A model generated the notes under the pieces. That model saw nothing but the letters and a program-made list of their open reading frames with translations. It did not search any database and had not been told where the DNA came from. Below, in pieces: positions 1-7,670 of a stretch of 53,913 bases of DNA. The translations under genes and the position numbers were made by a program. Position 1 is the first letter of the stretch, and each line of letters begins with the position of its first letter. Source of the DNA: Acetobacteraceae bacterium (GTDB taxonomy: Bacteria > Pseudomonadota > Alphaproteobacteria > Acetobacterales > Acetobacteraceae); the NCBI GenBank assembly GCA_022842185.1, contig JALHQB010000028.1:1-53913 (forward strand), read 5' to 3'.

Positions 1-108
1 CGAACCCGCGAGGCTCTCTGGCAGGCCATCGCTACCATCATCGATGGCTGCTCACCCACCGAATGCTCCCACTATCTCTCCCATCAAGGATACGGACAGT
101 CTGGGTGA
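1..108 (+). CDS. IS630-family transposase, C-terminal end (cut by window edge)
   Basis: Frame 1 is open from the window start and ends at the TGA at 106-108. The 35 visible residues read R-T-R-E-A-L-W-Q-A-I, then a short helix, a P-T-E-C motif and a final H-Q-G-Y. This matches the usual C-terminus of IS630/Tc1-mariner DDE transposases, where an REALWxAI helix precedes a PxECxxYxxxxGY tail. The catalytic DDE core lies outside the window, so it cannot be told whether the element is intact. Family assignment rests on this short tail only. Confidence 0.7.
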   Translation, partial: RTREALWQAIATIIDGCSPTECSHYLSHQGYGQSG

Positions 109-120
109 AAACGCTCTAGT
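1..120 (+). mobile_element. Right end of an IS630-type insertion sequence (probable)
   Basis: The transposase stop codon lies within TCTGGGTGAAAACGCTCTAG, and CTAG sits at 116-119. IS630-family elements carry short terminal inverted repeats close to the transposase stop and target TA or CTAG. The end is therefore placed near 117-120 by inference. The left end is outside the window, so the terminal repeat cannot be confirmed. Confidence 0.45.
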
Positions 121-432
121 CCGCGCAAACCGCCTCGTGGAAATGCGGCACAGCAACACCCGTCATCGCAGGTGTAGGCATTCGCATGGATCCCCCCAGC
201 CGAGATGACACGGCTGGACGGTAGATGTGGCGGCGCAGGCCTAAAGCGGCGCGTGTTCATCGGCTGTGGCGGTCGCCTTTTCCTGTGGGGGTCATGCAAA
301 ATAGTCTATTAAAGGTAGAATTATTTGTATCAGAGCCTGGCAGCTCTCAAGAATTCCTCACTACATCGCGATTAGTGATTGCACAAATACCACCGCTCCA
401 TTCTATAGTTTCCTTCTTTGAAGGGATGGTGG
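121..432. other. Non-coding stretch with lower GC between IS end and response regulator
   Basis: No convincing gene was seen. From about 290 to 420 the sequence is visibly richer in A and T than the rest of the window (for example AAAATAGTCTATTAAAGG). That would suit a promoter region for the downstream receiver gene or a horizontally acquired segment next to the IS. No clear promoter hexamers were assigned. Confidence 0.4.
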
Positions 433-906
433 ATGGGTGCGATGGTAGAGGCAGTATCAAACGCACCAGCACCAGCGAGAACCAGACCAGATTCGGAGAG
501 CGCCCTGTGGCCGCGATTTCTCCGCGAAAATGCGCCGGCCGACCTTCAGAAAAAGCAGAATAAGATTTCAGTCCTCATTGTTGAAGACGAATTCTTTATA
601 ATGGAAGAATACAGCGAAGTACTGCGGGCGGAAGGCGCGGCAATCGTCGGAGAATGCGCCTCGATCGAAGCGGCGTGGAGATTCGTCAGGTCGGCGCTGC
701 ATGTGGATCTGGCAATCCTCGACATCAACTTGCGTGGGGAGGTGGTCTACCCGATTGCTGATGCCTTGCTTACGCGCGGCGTCCGCATTGCCTTTGTGAC
801 GGGCTACGGCCGGTCGATCTTGCCAGCGCGGTTTGCGGGTATTCCTTGCCTGGAGAAGCCGCTCAGCTATCTCGATATCTCGGCTGTACTGGTCCCGTCG
901 GGTTGA
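433..906 (+). CDS. Stand-alone response regulator receiver domain protein
   Basis: This is a 157-residue protein. After about 44 non-conserved residues comes a single CheY-like receiver domain: the acidic patch E51-D52-E53 in LIVEDE, phospho-acceptor D97 in AILDIN, T123 in FVTGYG and K142 in LEKP. No output domain follows, so it probably acts by protein-protein interaction or phosphotransfer. The ATG at 433 was chosen because GAAGGGA lies 6-7 bases upstream; a TTG at 418 and an ATG at 442 are alternatives. No histidine kinase is adjacent. Its 3' end faces the minus-strand phosphatase 19 bases away. The receiver assignment is firm; the partner is unknown. Confidence 0.85.
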   Translation: MGAMVEAVSNAPAPARTRPDSESALWPRFLRENAPADLQKKQNKISVLIVEDEFFIMEEYSEVLRAEGAAIVGECASIEAAWRFVRSALHVDLAILDINLRGEVVYPIADALLTRGVRIAFVTGYGRSILPARFAGIPCLEKPLSYLDISAVLVPSG

Positions 907-925
907 AGCCGGAGAACGGATTTTC

Positions 926-1771
926 CTACCTCTCGCGGGCAGCGAAATTCCGATGCATCGAGCCAACGGCGTCCTTGGCGCCGATGATCAACGGGCGTCC
1001 CCAGGCACGTGGGGGAGTGGTGCCGAAACTCCTGAATGCAGCCCAGCCATCGGGGTTCTGCACCAGGGTCGTATGGCCAGCCGCCTGAACCAGACAGATG
1101 CCGGCAGCGACATCCCACACGTTGGGGGTGCTGAAGGTCGCGACCTCCAGCATCCCCGCCGCCACGAAGGCGCATTCGATCGCCGCGGACCCCGTCTTGC
1201 GGAAATCCCATCCGTCCTCATGCGTGCCGTTCAGGTACGGGGTTCCGGCCAGTCGTCGCCGCACGGTCGGATTGTCACGCATCGCCAGAGGTTCGCCTTC
1301 GAACTTCAAGGGGCTGCCGTCATGGGCGTGATAGATGCCGGCGCGAAGGGCATGTGTGACCGAACACCAGATGGCCCCGGCGACCGGGACGCCGCGATGC
1401 AGAACGCCGATGGACCCGGCAAAGAGCGGAAACCCGTTGACGAAATTGGTGGTTCCATCGATCGGATCGATGGCCCACACCGTCTGCGCGTCGCGCCGCG
1501 GTTCGTCCATTTCCTCGCCGAGGATGTCATGGTCGGGGAACCGGTCCGCCAGTCTCCTGCGAATCAGCACCTCAACGTTACTGTCCACCTCCGACACCGG
1601 ATCCCGGTAGCGCGGCGGGCCGTCGTCACCGACGAAGGTCTTGTAGCGAACGGTCAGCGTGCGACCGAGCGCATTCACGATCTCGGCGCCGGCCAGGCGC
1701 GCCATTTCCACGGCCATCTGTTCCCATTCGACGAGCACAGCCGGATCGGGCCGGACATCCTGCCCGCTCAT
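926..1771 (-). CDS. Inositol monophosphatase family protein (possibly histidinol-phosphatase type)
   Basis: This 281-residue enzyme of the Mg2+-dependent IMPase superfamily hydrolyses small phosphomonoesters. It has the metal-binding signature in order: GEEM at 85-88, DPIDGTTNF at 102-110 and WDVAAG at 219-224. The length is normal for the family. The start ATG (1769-1771) overlaps the TGA of the upstream lipid kinase as ATGA, so the two are translationally coupled. Members act on inositol-1-phosphate, histidinol phosphate or related compounds, and the sequence does not decide which. Pairing with a diacylglycerol-kinase-type enzyme hints at lipid or inositol phosphate metabolism, but that is inference. 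Confidence 0.9.
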   Translation of the reverse strand: MSGQDVRPDPAVLVEWEQMAVEMARLAGAEIVNALGRTLTVRYKTFVGDDGPPRYRDPVSEVDSNVEVLIRRRLADRFPDHDILGEEMDEPRRDAQTVWAIDPIDGTTNFVNGFPLFAGSIGVLHRGVPVAGAIWCSVTHALRAGIYHAHDGSPLKFEGEPLAMRDNPTVRRRLAGTPYLNGTHEDGWDFRKTGSAAIECAFVAAGMLEVATFSTPNVWDVAAGICLVQAAGHTTLVQNPDGWAAFRSFGTTPPRAWGRPLIIGAKDAVGSMHRNFAARER

Positions 1772-2631
1772 GCCAGCACCTTCGGAACCAGGACATTGAT
1801 CGGACGGCGACGCAGGCGCAGTCGAATGGGTCCCTTCACGTCGCGGATCTTGTCGTCCACCCGCAACGAATGCCCATGCAGGTTGATCTCGACCCGTTCG
1901 GCTTCGACCGACTGCATGGGCGAATGCTCCGGATGCGGTTGCCGAAGCCAATCATCCATGACGTGACGGTGTTCCTCCCGTAGCCAGCAGGCGACCAATC
2001 GACCCGGCGATCGTGGAGTCCGCAGAGCGACAGGCAGGTTGGGGCCGATCATCGCAATGTTGGTTGCTTCGAAGGCCAGCACGGGTTCATCGAGATCCTT
2101 TCCGTCGATCCGTATTTGCGCGCGAAGCGGCTGCGCCTCGGCCAGTGCATCGATGATCCTGGTCCGCCCGGCCTTGCGCTTGGTGTCACTGTCGTCGTTC
2201 TGGCCGCCTGCGCTGACCAGGCTGGCCATCACCCCGATCCCGACGGATTCGATGAACTGGGCCACGTCATCCCCGGCGGTCACCTTGCCGACATGCAGCG
2301 ACACGCAATCGGCACCGCCAAGACTGCGCAGCACCGTGGCGGGTTCGGCGAAGACGCCGAGCGACCGCGCGATATTATTGGCGCCGCCTGTGGGGACGAT
2401 CAGCATCGTCGTGGATTTCCGATCCAGACGCGCCAACGCCTTGGACACCGTGCCATCCCCGCCGAATACGGCGACCGGCCCGCTGACGCCGGACAGGTCC
2501 TTGAGAGACTTCGGATCGTTGGAATCGAAATAGGCCGGCATCAGCTTCAGTTCGCGGCACAGCGCCAGCACGCGCTCCCTGGGCCAACGACCTTCGCCGG
2601 AGGTAGCGTTGTGAAGCACCGTGATCTGCAT
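1768..2631 (-). CDS. Diacylglycerol kinase catalytic domain / YegS-type lipid kinase
   Basis: This 287-residue protein begins with MQITVLHN, the usual first strand of this family. It carries the nucleotide-binding GGDGTV at 57-62 and PTGGANNIA at 80-88, the two diagnostic motifs of DAGK catalytic domains, followed by a beta-rich C-terminal half. It would phosphorylate a lipid hydroxyl using ATP. In the substrate loop, GGAN replaces the usual GTxN. It is first in a two-gene operon with the IMPase-like gene (ATGA overlap). The lipid substrate cannot be read from the sequence. Confidence 0.88.
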   Translation of the reverse strand: MQITVLHNATSGEGRWPRERVLALCRELKLMPAYFDSNDPKSLKDLSGVSGPVAVFGGDGTVSKALARLDRKSTTMLIVPTGGANNIARSLGVFAEPATVLRSLGGADCVSLHVGKVTAGDDVAQFIESVGIGVMASLVSAGGQNDDSDTKRKAGRTRIIDALAEAQPLRAQIRIDGKDLDEPVLAFEATNIAMIGPNLPVALRTPRSPGRLVACWLREEHRHVMDDWLRQPHPEHSPMQSVEAERVEINLHGHSLRVDDKIRDVKGPIRLRLRRRPINVLVPKVLA

Positions 2632-2787
2632 GCGATGTCAACGCCGCACGATGCCGTGGGTTGTCTGACACGCGCGTGTTTCAACGCCACGGCACGTCCC
2701 GACGCCGCTGCCCCGATGAAGCTTCAGTCGGATGGCGCGATGGTTGCCGCGTGGCTTTCGCCTCGGCTCCACGGGACAGTCGAACGC

Positions 2788-2817
2788 TTGAACTGGTGAA
2801 CGATCTTCGCCTAGTGT
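2788..2817 (+). promoter_or_regulatory. Possible sigma70-type promoter for a leaderless transcript
   Basis: TTGAAC at 2788-2793 and TAGTGT at 2812-2817 are separated by 18 bases. A start site 7-8 bases after the -10 would fall on or beside the ATG at 2825, giving a leaderless mRNA. This fits the absence of a Shine-Dalgarno sequence. It is prediction by eye only. Confidence 0.35.
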
Positions 2818-2834
2818 TTCTACTATGAGTAGAA
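2818..2834 (+). promoter_or_regulatory. Inverted repeat with the start codon as its loop
   Basis: TTCTACT (2818-2824), ATG (2825-2827) and AGTAGAA (2828-2834) make a perfect 7-bp palindrome centred on the start codon. It could be an operator at the transcription start or an RNA hairpin presenting the start codon. Confidence 0.5.
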
Positions 2835-3166
2835 TTGTGCTGATAATCGCCCTACTTTCCAGCGCCGCCCCAGCGGCCGCGCAGACGCGCAGCCTGGTCG
2901 TGCCGTCCGACAGCACCGTGGTGATCGCGCCGCGCGGCCAGGCGGCGCCGCGCCCGCATCTGGCGCCTGCACCCCGCGCGCAACAGCAGCGCATGGTGAT
3001 GGTTGCACCCGGCGGAGACACGCTGAGCGGCCCCACCGCCCTGGCCGCGGCGGGCATGGCGGCCGCGGCCGTGGCGGCCATCATCATCGCCGGCGGTTCG
3101 GGCGGGGGCGGGGGTTCCGGGGGTGGGTCCGCCACCGGCAGCGCGGCGGGCACTGTCCGCCGCTGA
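2825..3166 (+). CDS. Small exported glycine-rich protein of unknown function
   Basis: This 113-residue protein was not matched to any family. Residues 1-20 form a signal peptide (charged MSR, hydrophobic IVLIIALL, then AAPAAAQ). A Pro/Arg-rich middle follows, then a hydrophobic stretch of Ala and Ile at about 71-92, then a glycine/serine tail. The hydrophobic segment plus Gly-rich tail could be a membrane anchor or a glycine-zipper-like segment. There is no ribosome binding site; the ATG sits between TTCTACT and AGTAGAA, a perfect 7-bp inverted repeat. It is divergent from the lipid kinase gene. Confidence 0.65.
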   Translation: MSRIVLIIALLSSAAPAAAQTRSLVVPSDSTVVIAPRGQAAPRPHLAPAPRAQQQRMVMVAPGGDTLSGPTALAAAGMAAAAVAAIIIAGGSGGGGGSGGGSATGSAAGTVRR

Positions 3167-3232
3167 CCCCCTTGCGCGGGGACAGGGCCAAGGCCAGGGT
3201 CGCGCCCGACCTGAACCGGGAGAGCCCTGTCG

Positions 3233-4201
3233 ATGCTGCCGCCGAGCGATCAACTCACCGTCCTGTTTGCCCATGTCGCCTATCGCTTCGGTGACCGCTT
3301 CGCCCCCCGCCACAGCGGCATCCGCTTCATCGAGGCACGCTCGCGCGAGGAACTCGACGCCAACCTGCCGAAGGCCGATGTGCTGGTGTGTTCGGGCATG
3401 TGGCGCAACGACATCCCAGCCATCGCGCCGAGGCTGCGCTTCGTGCAGTCATGCAGCGCCGGCACCGACCAGTATGACCGCGACGTGCTGAAGAAGGCCG
3501 GCATCCGGCTGGCGAGCGGGCAGGGCATCAATGCGAATGCCGTGTCCGACCATGCCCTGGCGCTGATGCTGGCCCTGCTGCGCCGCATCCCCGAAGCCCG
3601 CGACAACCAGGCCAAGCATGTGTGGCGCGGAATGCAGGGCGACTTCGCAAAGCGCGAGGACGAAGCCCCCGGCAAGACCGCCGTGGTGGTCGGTCTGGGG
3701 CGCATCGGCGGGCGCATCGCGCGGCTGTGCAAGGCCTTCGGGATGAACGTCATCGGCGTGCGCCAGAATGTCGCCGGCGGGGCTGAGGGTGCGGATGAAG
3801 TCCATTCCTTCCGTGACCTCAAGGGCGTGTTGCCGCGCGCGGATTTCCTGATCCTCGCCTGCCCGCTGACGGATGACACGCGCGGGCTGGTCGATGCCGC
3901 GGCGCTGGCGGCGATGAAGCCGACGGCGCAGGTCATCAACGTCGCGCGCGGTCGCGTCATCGACGAACCGGCGCTGATTGCCGCCTTGCAGGCGAAGAAG
4001 ATTGTCGGCGCCGCGCTGGACGTGACGGCCGATGAACCGCTGTCCGCCGAAAGCCCGCTGTGGGACATGCCGAATGTGCTCATCACGCCGCATACCGGCG
4101 GGGAGACGCATATGTATGAGGACAATGTGCTCGACTTCATGGTCGAGAACATCGCCCGCCTGCAGCGCGGCGAAAGCGCGCTGGTCAACCAGATCGTCTG
4201 A
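3233..4201 (+). CDS. D-2-hydroxyacid dehydrogenase family protein (NAD-binding)
   Basis: This 322-residue oxidoreductase interconverts 2-hydroxy and 2-keto acids with NAD(P)H. The Rossmann motif GLGRIGG is at 154-160. The catalytic triad is R239 (in NVARG), E268 (in DVTADEP) and H287 (in ITPHTGG). Length and order match the family. The ATG at 3233 is preceded by a GGGAG about 11 bases upstream. The M20 peptidase gene starts 15 bases after the stop, suggesting a two-gene operon for a modified acid or dipeptide-like substrate. The specific substrate (glyoxylate, hydroxypyruvate or other) is not determinable. Confidence 0.9.
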   Translation: MLPPSDQLTVLFAHVAYRFGDRFAPRHSGIRFIEARSREELDANLPKADVLVCSGMWRNDIPAIAPRLRFVQSCSAGTDQYDRDVLKKAGIRLASGQGINANAVSDHALALMLALLRRIPEARDNQAKHVWRGMQGDFAKREDEAPGKTAVVVGLGRIGGRIARLCKAFGMNVIGVRQNVAGGAEGADEVHSFRDLKGVLPRADFLILACPLTDDTRGLVDAAALAAMKPTAQVINVARGRVIDEPALIAALQAKKIVGAALDVTADEPLSAESPLWDMPNVLITPHTGGETHMYEDNVLDFMVENIARLQRGESALVNQIV

Positions 4202-4216
4202 AGAAGGCATCGCATC

Positions 4217-5605
4217 ATGGCATCCCGTGAAGGCGCGCTGACCCGCGCCGCATCCTTCTTCGACGATGGCGGCTTCAAGGCCCTGCTGTCGGACCTCGTC
4301 GCCATCCCCTCCACCGCGCAGGAGGAAGGGCGGGAGGCTGATCTCGACCGCTATCTTAATGGCGCGATCCGGCCCTGGCTGGAATCGCTCGGCTTCACGG
4401 TGCAGGTCCGCCCTAATCCGCGCGAGGGCTTCGGCCCGATCCTGACCGGCATCCGTGTCGAGGACGCGGCCCGCCCCACCGTGCTGCTGTACGGCCACGG
4501 CGACACGGTGCGCGGGCTGGAGGACCAGTGGCGCGAAGGCCTCGAACCCTGGAAGCTGATCGAGGAGGGTGATCGCTGGTACGGCCGCGGCACCGCCGAC
4601 AACAAGGGTCAGCACGCGCTGAACATCGCCGCCCTGGAAGCGGTATTGAAAGAACGTGACGGCAAGCTGGGCTTCAACGTGAAGATCGTGCTGGAGATGG
4701 CCGAGGAGCGTGGCTCCACCGGCCTGCGCGAATTCATCGCCGCCAATGCCGAAGAACTGGCCGCCGACGTGCTGATCGCCAGTGACGGCCCGCGCGTGGA
4801 GCCAGGCATCCCGACCATCGCGACCGGCACGCGCGGCACTTTCCACTTCGACCTGGTGATGAAGCTGCGGCCAGGCGGCGTGCATTCCGGCCATTGGGGC
4901 GGGCTGACGCGCGACCCGGCGATTCTGCTCGCCCATGCGCTGACCACCATGATGGATCGCAACGGGCGCGTCCTGGTCCGCGGCATCCTGCCGAAAACTG
5001 TATCCAACTCCGTGCGTGCGGTGCTCGATGGCTGTCCGGTCGGTGGTGGTGACGGCGCGGCGACGATCGACGAAGGCTGGGGCGAGACCGGCCTGTCCTC
5101 GGCCGAGAAGATCTATGGCTGGAACAGCCTGATCGTGCTGGCGATGATCTCTGGCCGTCCGGAAAACCCTGTGAATGCCGTGGCCCCCGATGCGCGTGCG
5201 CATATGCAGGTGCGCTACACCGTGGACAGCGACCCTGCGACCTTCGCGGCGGCGGTGCGGGCGCATCTGGACGCCCATGGCTTCCAGGATATCGCGGTGG
5301 AGAAGGCCGGCCTGCGCATGCCCGCATCCCGCACCGACCCCGATCACCCCTGGGTGCGCTGGGCGCAGGCGTCGATGGCGAAGTCGCTGGGCAAGCCCGT
5401 GCAGATCATCCCGAATTCATCGGGCGGGCTGCCTGGCGACGTCTTTGTCGATCACCTGCATGTCCCGCTCGTATGGGTTCCGCATTCCTACAATGGCTGC
5501 AAGCAGCACGGCCCCGATGAGCATTACCTGATCGCGCCGGCGCGTGAGGGCATCATCGCCTTCGCCGGAATGTGGTGGGATCTGGGCGAAGCCGGCACAC
5601 CGTAA
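4217..5605 (+). CDS. M20 family metallopeptidase
   Basis: This 462-residue zinc hydrolase belongs to the ArgE/DapE/CPG2-like group. The metal site is visible as H94-x-D96 in YGHGDTVRG, then D128 in GRGTADNKG, and the catalytic base/metal pair E163-E164 in MAEERGS. A lid domain occupies the middle, and a C-terminal catalytic half contains the HSYNGCKQH stretch. No signal peptide is present, so it is cytoplasmic. GAAGAAGG about 10 bases upstream supports the ATG at 4217. It is cotranscribed with the hydroxyacid dehydrogenase. Substrate could be a dipeptide, an N-acyl amino acid or a carbamoyl compound. Confidence 0.9.
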   Translation: MASREGALTRAASFFDDGGFKALLSDLVAIPSTAQEEGREADLDRYLNGAIRPWLESLGFTVQVRPNPREGFGPILTGIRVEDAARPTVLLYGHGDTVRGLEDQWREGLEPWKLIEEGDRWYGRGTADNKGQHALNIAALEAVLKERDGKLGFNVKIVLEMAEERGSTGLREFIAANAEELAADVLIASDGPRVEPGIPTIATGTRGTFHFDLVMKLRPGGVHSGHWGGLTRDPAILLAHALTTMMDRNGRVLVRGILPKTVSNSVRAVLDGCPVGGGDGAATIDEGWGETGLSSAEKIYGWNSLIVLAMISGRPENPVNAVAPDARAHMQVRYTVDSDPATFAAAVRAHLDAHGFQDIAVEKAGLRMPASRTDPDHPWVRWAQASMAKSLGKPVQIIPNSSGGLPGDVFVDHLHVPLVWVPHSYNGCKQHGPDEHYLIAPAREGIIAFAGMWWDLGEAGTP

Positions 5606-5607
5606 AC

Positions 5608-5696
5608 ACAGCGGCGTTACCTTTTCTCACCCTGTGACGCGGGCATCGCAATGCCGGCGTTACAGACAGGCCTCAATTTCCTCACAGCGGCGTAAG
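5608..5696 (+). promoter_or_regulatory. Repeated GGCGTTAC-type motifs upstream of the EF-hand gene
   Basis: GGCGTTAC occurs at 5613-5620 and 5656-5663, and the related GGCGTAAG at 5689-5696. The first and third lie inside a longer identical ACAGCGGCGT (5608-5617 and 5684-5693). Spaced direct repeats upstream of a start codon suggest sites for an OmpR-type or similar regulator. No factor can be named. Confidence 0.3.
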
Positions 5697-5713
5697 GCCG
5701 TGGACAGAAGGAA

Positions 5714-6346
5714 ATGAAGACCATGAGGAAGACGACGATCGCGGCACTGGGTGCGGTGCTGATGGCCGGTAGCGTGGGCCTCGCCATGGCGCAGCCGGCC
5801 CCGGGCGGCCCGCCCCCCGGTGGACCCGGCGCGCAGGCCGAACGCCATGGCCCGCGCGGCCACGGCCCGCATCACGGGCGCGGCGGTCAGGCCGGTTTCG
5901 CGATGGGCGAGGCCTTCGCCCGCGCTGACGCCAACAACGATGGTCGCGTGACGCGCGAAGAAGGCGTGGTGTGGCTGCAGGCCCGCTTCACCGAGATCGA
6001 CGCCAACCGTGATGGCGGCGTGACGATCGAGGAGGTCCGCACCTACATGGAGGCGCAGCGCCCCGCCGGCCGTCGCGGTCCGCCCGAGCGGATGCGTGAC
6101 CGCATGCAGGAACGCGGTGCGACGATGTTCCGCTTCATCGACGTGAACCTGGATGGCCGCGTGACGATGGAAGAACTGCGCCCGATGGCCGAGGCGGCGT
6201 TCCGCGCCGCCGACCGCAACGGCGATGGGGCGCTGACGCGGGATGAGGTGCGCCGTCCTGGTGGGCCGGGCCGCGGTGGTCCGGCGGCGGCGCCGGGTGC
6301 GCCCGCGCAGCCTGGTGCACCGGCCGCACCGGCCACGCCGCGCTGA
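5714..6346 (+). CDS. Secreted EF-hand calcium-binding protein
   Basis: This is a 210-residue exported protein. Residues 1-26 form a signal peptide ending AMA, and a Gly/Pro/His-rich linker runs to about 60. Four canonical 12-residue EF-hand loops lie at 72-83 (DANNDGRVTREE), 96-107, 143-154 and 167-178, and the tail is Pro/Ala/Gly-rich. All four loops keep Asp at position 1 and Glu or Asp at position 12, so Ca2+ binding is likely. AAGGA at 5708-5712 fits an ATG at 5723 (10-base spacing) better than 5714, so the first three residues may not be translated. It probably acts as a periplasmic Ca2+ buffer or sensor. Confidence 0.85.
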   Translation: MKTMRKTTIAALGAVLMAGSVGLAMAQPAPGGPPPGGPGAQAERHGPRGHGPHHGRGGQAGFAMGEAFARADANNDGRVTREEGVVWLQARFTEIDANRDGGVTIEEVRTYMEAQRPAGRRGPPERMRDRMQERGATMFRFIDVNLDGRVTMEELRPMAEAAFRAADRNGDGALTRDEVRRPGGPGRGGPAAAPGAPAQPGAPAAPATPR

Positions 6347-6392
6347 ACGACGGGCCGGGGCGACGCCCCCCGGTCCTTCGTCCCGAAATCAG

Positions 6393-6424
6393 ACGCCGTC
6401 GCACCCTGGTGCGGCGGCGTTTGT
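6393..6424 (+). terminator. Stem-loop terminator after the EF-hand gene
   Basis: ACGCCGTCGCACC (6393-6405) pairs with GGTGCGGCGGCGT (6408-6420), with one G-T wobble, and TTGTG follows. It lies 47 bases beyond the stop codon. The T run is short, so termination strength is uncertain. Confidence 0.5.
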
Positions 6425-6529
6425 GCATGTGTGGCGCGCTGGGCGCGACCGCGCCAGGCCCGCGGTCACCAGTGCGTGGCGCGAAGCCAAGCCGCACGGA
6501 TGCCCGCCGCCCGTCGTCTGCGGGACGAA

Positions 6530-7267
6530 TCAGAACGTAAAGCTGACCGAGGCGATGAAGCGGTTGTCGCAGACCTTCAGCCCGCCGCACTGCGACTGCG
6601 TGATGTCTGTGCCATAGAATCCAACCGCAGCGGAGAAGCCAAGCGCGATCGGGACGGTCGCATACACGCTGTAGGCGAAATAATCCGGGGCGCCGAAGCG
6701 GGCGTTGTTGTCGATCCACTGGTAGCCGACGCGGCCCGACAACACGATGTCGAGCAGCGGTGTCTTCCAGTCGATCCCGGTCTCCAGCCAGACGGCATTG
6801 CCCGAGGAGCCGAAATAGTCCGGCGACCAGGCGGCGGTACCGACGAAGGTGACCGGCTCCAGCTCATACTTCAGCTTGAGGATCGCTTCGGCGAAGGCCA
6901 GGTCGTACTGGCCCGGCTGGGCGGAATATCCCGGATAGCCGTAGTACACGCCGCTGATATCGGCCGTGAAGCCGCTGGTGGTGTAGCGGAAGCCGGCGAT
7001 GCCATCGACTTCCTGGCGCGCATTGGTGTTGGGGAAGGCGACGTTGGACGCGAAGGTGCCGATGTAGAAGCCGCTCTCATGCGATAGTTCCAGGCTGCCC
7101 TGGCCGGCCGGCCGGCTGCGCGTCTGGCTGAGGTTGCGGAACACATAGTCGGTGGTGGCGGTCGCGGTGCCGGTGATCGAGAAGCCGCTGCCGAGTTCGA
7201 CCTGTGCGACGGCTGGGCTGGCCATCAGGCCGAGCCCCAGGGCCAGGGTTGCGATCTTCCTGAACAT
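6530..7267 (-). CDS. TorF-family putative porin (Gcw_chp domain)
   Basis: This 245-residue outer-membrane beta-barrel has a signal peptide at 1-22 (MFRKIATLALGLGLMASPAVAQ). The family signature follows: alternating strands with TTDYVFRNLSQT and the GFYIGTFASNV stretch, ending in an aromatic terminal residue (SFTF), as usual for outer-membrane proteins. The start at 7267 was chosen because GGAGAG lies about 6 bases upstream; an in-frame ATG 63 bases further out would add a non-signal-like extension. It is convergent with the EF-hand gene. The solute passing the pore is unknown. Confidence 0.85.
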   Translation of the reverse strand: MFRKIATLALGLGLMASPAVAQVELGSGFSITGTATATTDYVFRNLSQTRSRPAGQGSLELSHESGFYIGTFASNVAFPNTNARQEVDGIAGFRYTTSGFTADISGVYYGYPGYSAQPGQYDLAFAEAILKLKYELEPVTFVGTAAWSPDYFGSSGNAVWLETGIDWKTPLLDIVLSGRVGYQWIDNNARFGAPDYFAYSVYATVPIALGFSAAVGFYGTDITQSQCGGLKVCDNRFIASVSFTF

Positions 7268-7614
7268 GAACTCTCCGTTCCTCGTCTCTGCACCGGCGAT
7301 GCCGCGGCGCTGCGAGAAACGGAACAGCAATCATTGTGCCGTAGTAGGGGAGAATGGCCACGCGATGCGCCGGTGGTGGCGCAACGGCAACACTCGGCGC
7401 ATCCGGGCGGCGATGGTCGGGCCAGGGCCTGTGCCTCCCGTGCGCTCCCGTCGGCGGTGCACGACCCCGCCAAATGCCGCGACGCTGCCAAGCGCCGCGG
7501 GGTGGCGCGCGTCGTACAGCACGGCCATGCCACGGCGGAGGACGCCGGGCATCACCCCATACGCTGGATCAGGTTGAAGGTTGGAGGGGCTTTGCCCCTC
7601 CAAGCCACCCCACC

Positions 7615-7670
7615 AAAGGCATAGAGCGCTTTGCGCCAGACCGCGCTGGCGCAAAGCGCTCTATGCCTTT
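7615..7670. repeat. 25-bp perfect inverted repeat
   Basis: The arms 7615-7639 and 7646-7670 are exact reverse complements over 25 bases, with a 6-base loop ACCGCG. The inner part reads GCGCTTTGCGCCAG. This is the longest perfect hairpin seen in the window. It forms the left part of the insertion inside family 1 copy 1. Confidence 0.9.

Noticed and set aside
833..1966. 377-residue plus-strand open frame
   Set aside because: Opposite the IMPase-like and lipid kinase genes, which carry full catalytic motifs.
3449..5347. 632-residue minus-strand open frame opposite the dehydrogenase and M20 peptidase genes
   Set aside because: Spans two well-supported plus-strand genes and has typical antisense composition.
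7540..7585. Thiamine (TPP) riboswitch-like 3' motif on the minus strand (CAACCTGATCCAGCGTATGG)
   Set aside because: Only the AACCTGATC part and a CAGCGTA-like piece are present. The CTGAGA/ACCC half is missing, a repeat hairpin lies where it should be, and no thiamine gene follows.
7331..7654. 107-residue minus-strand open frame upstream of the porin
   Set aside because: Its N-terminus is translated from repeat sequence and the rest has no recognised pattern or ribosome site.
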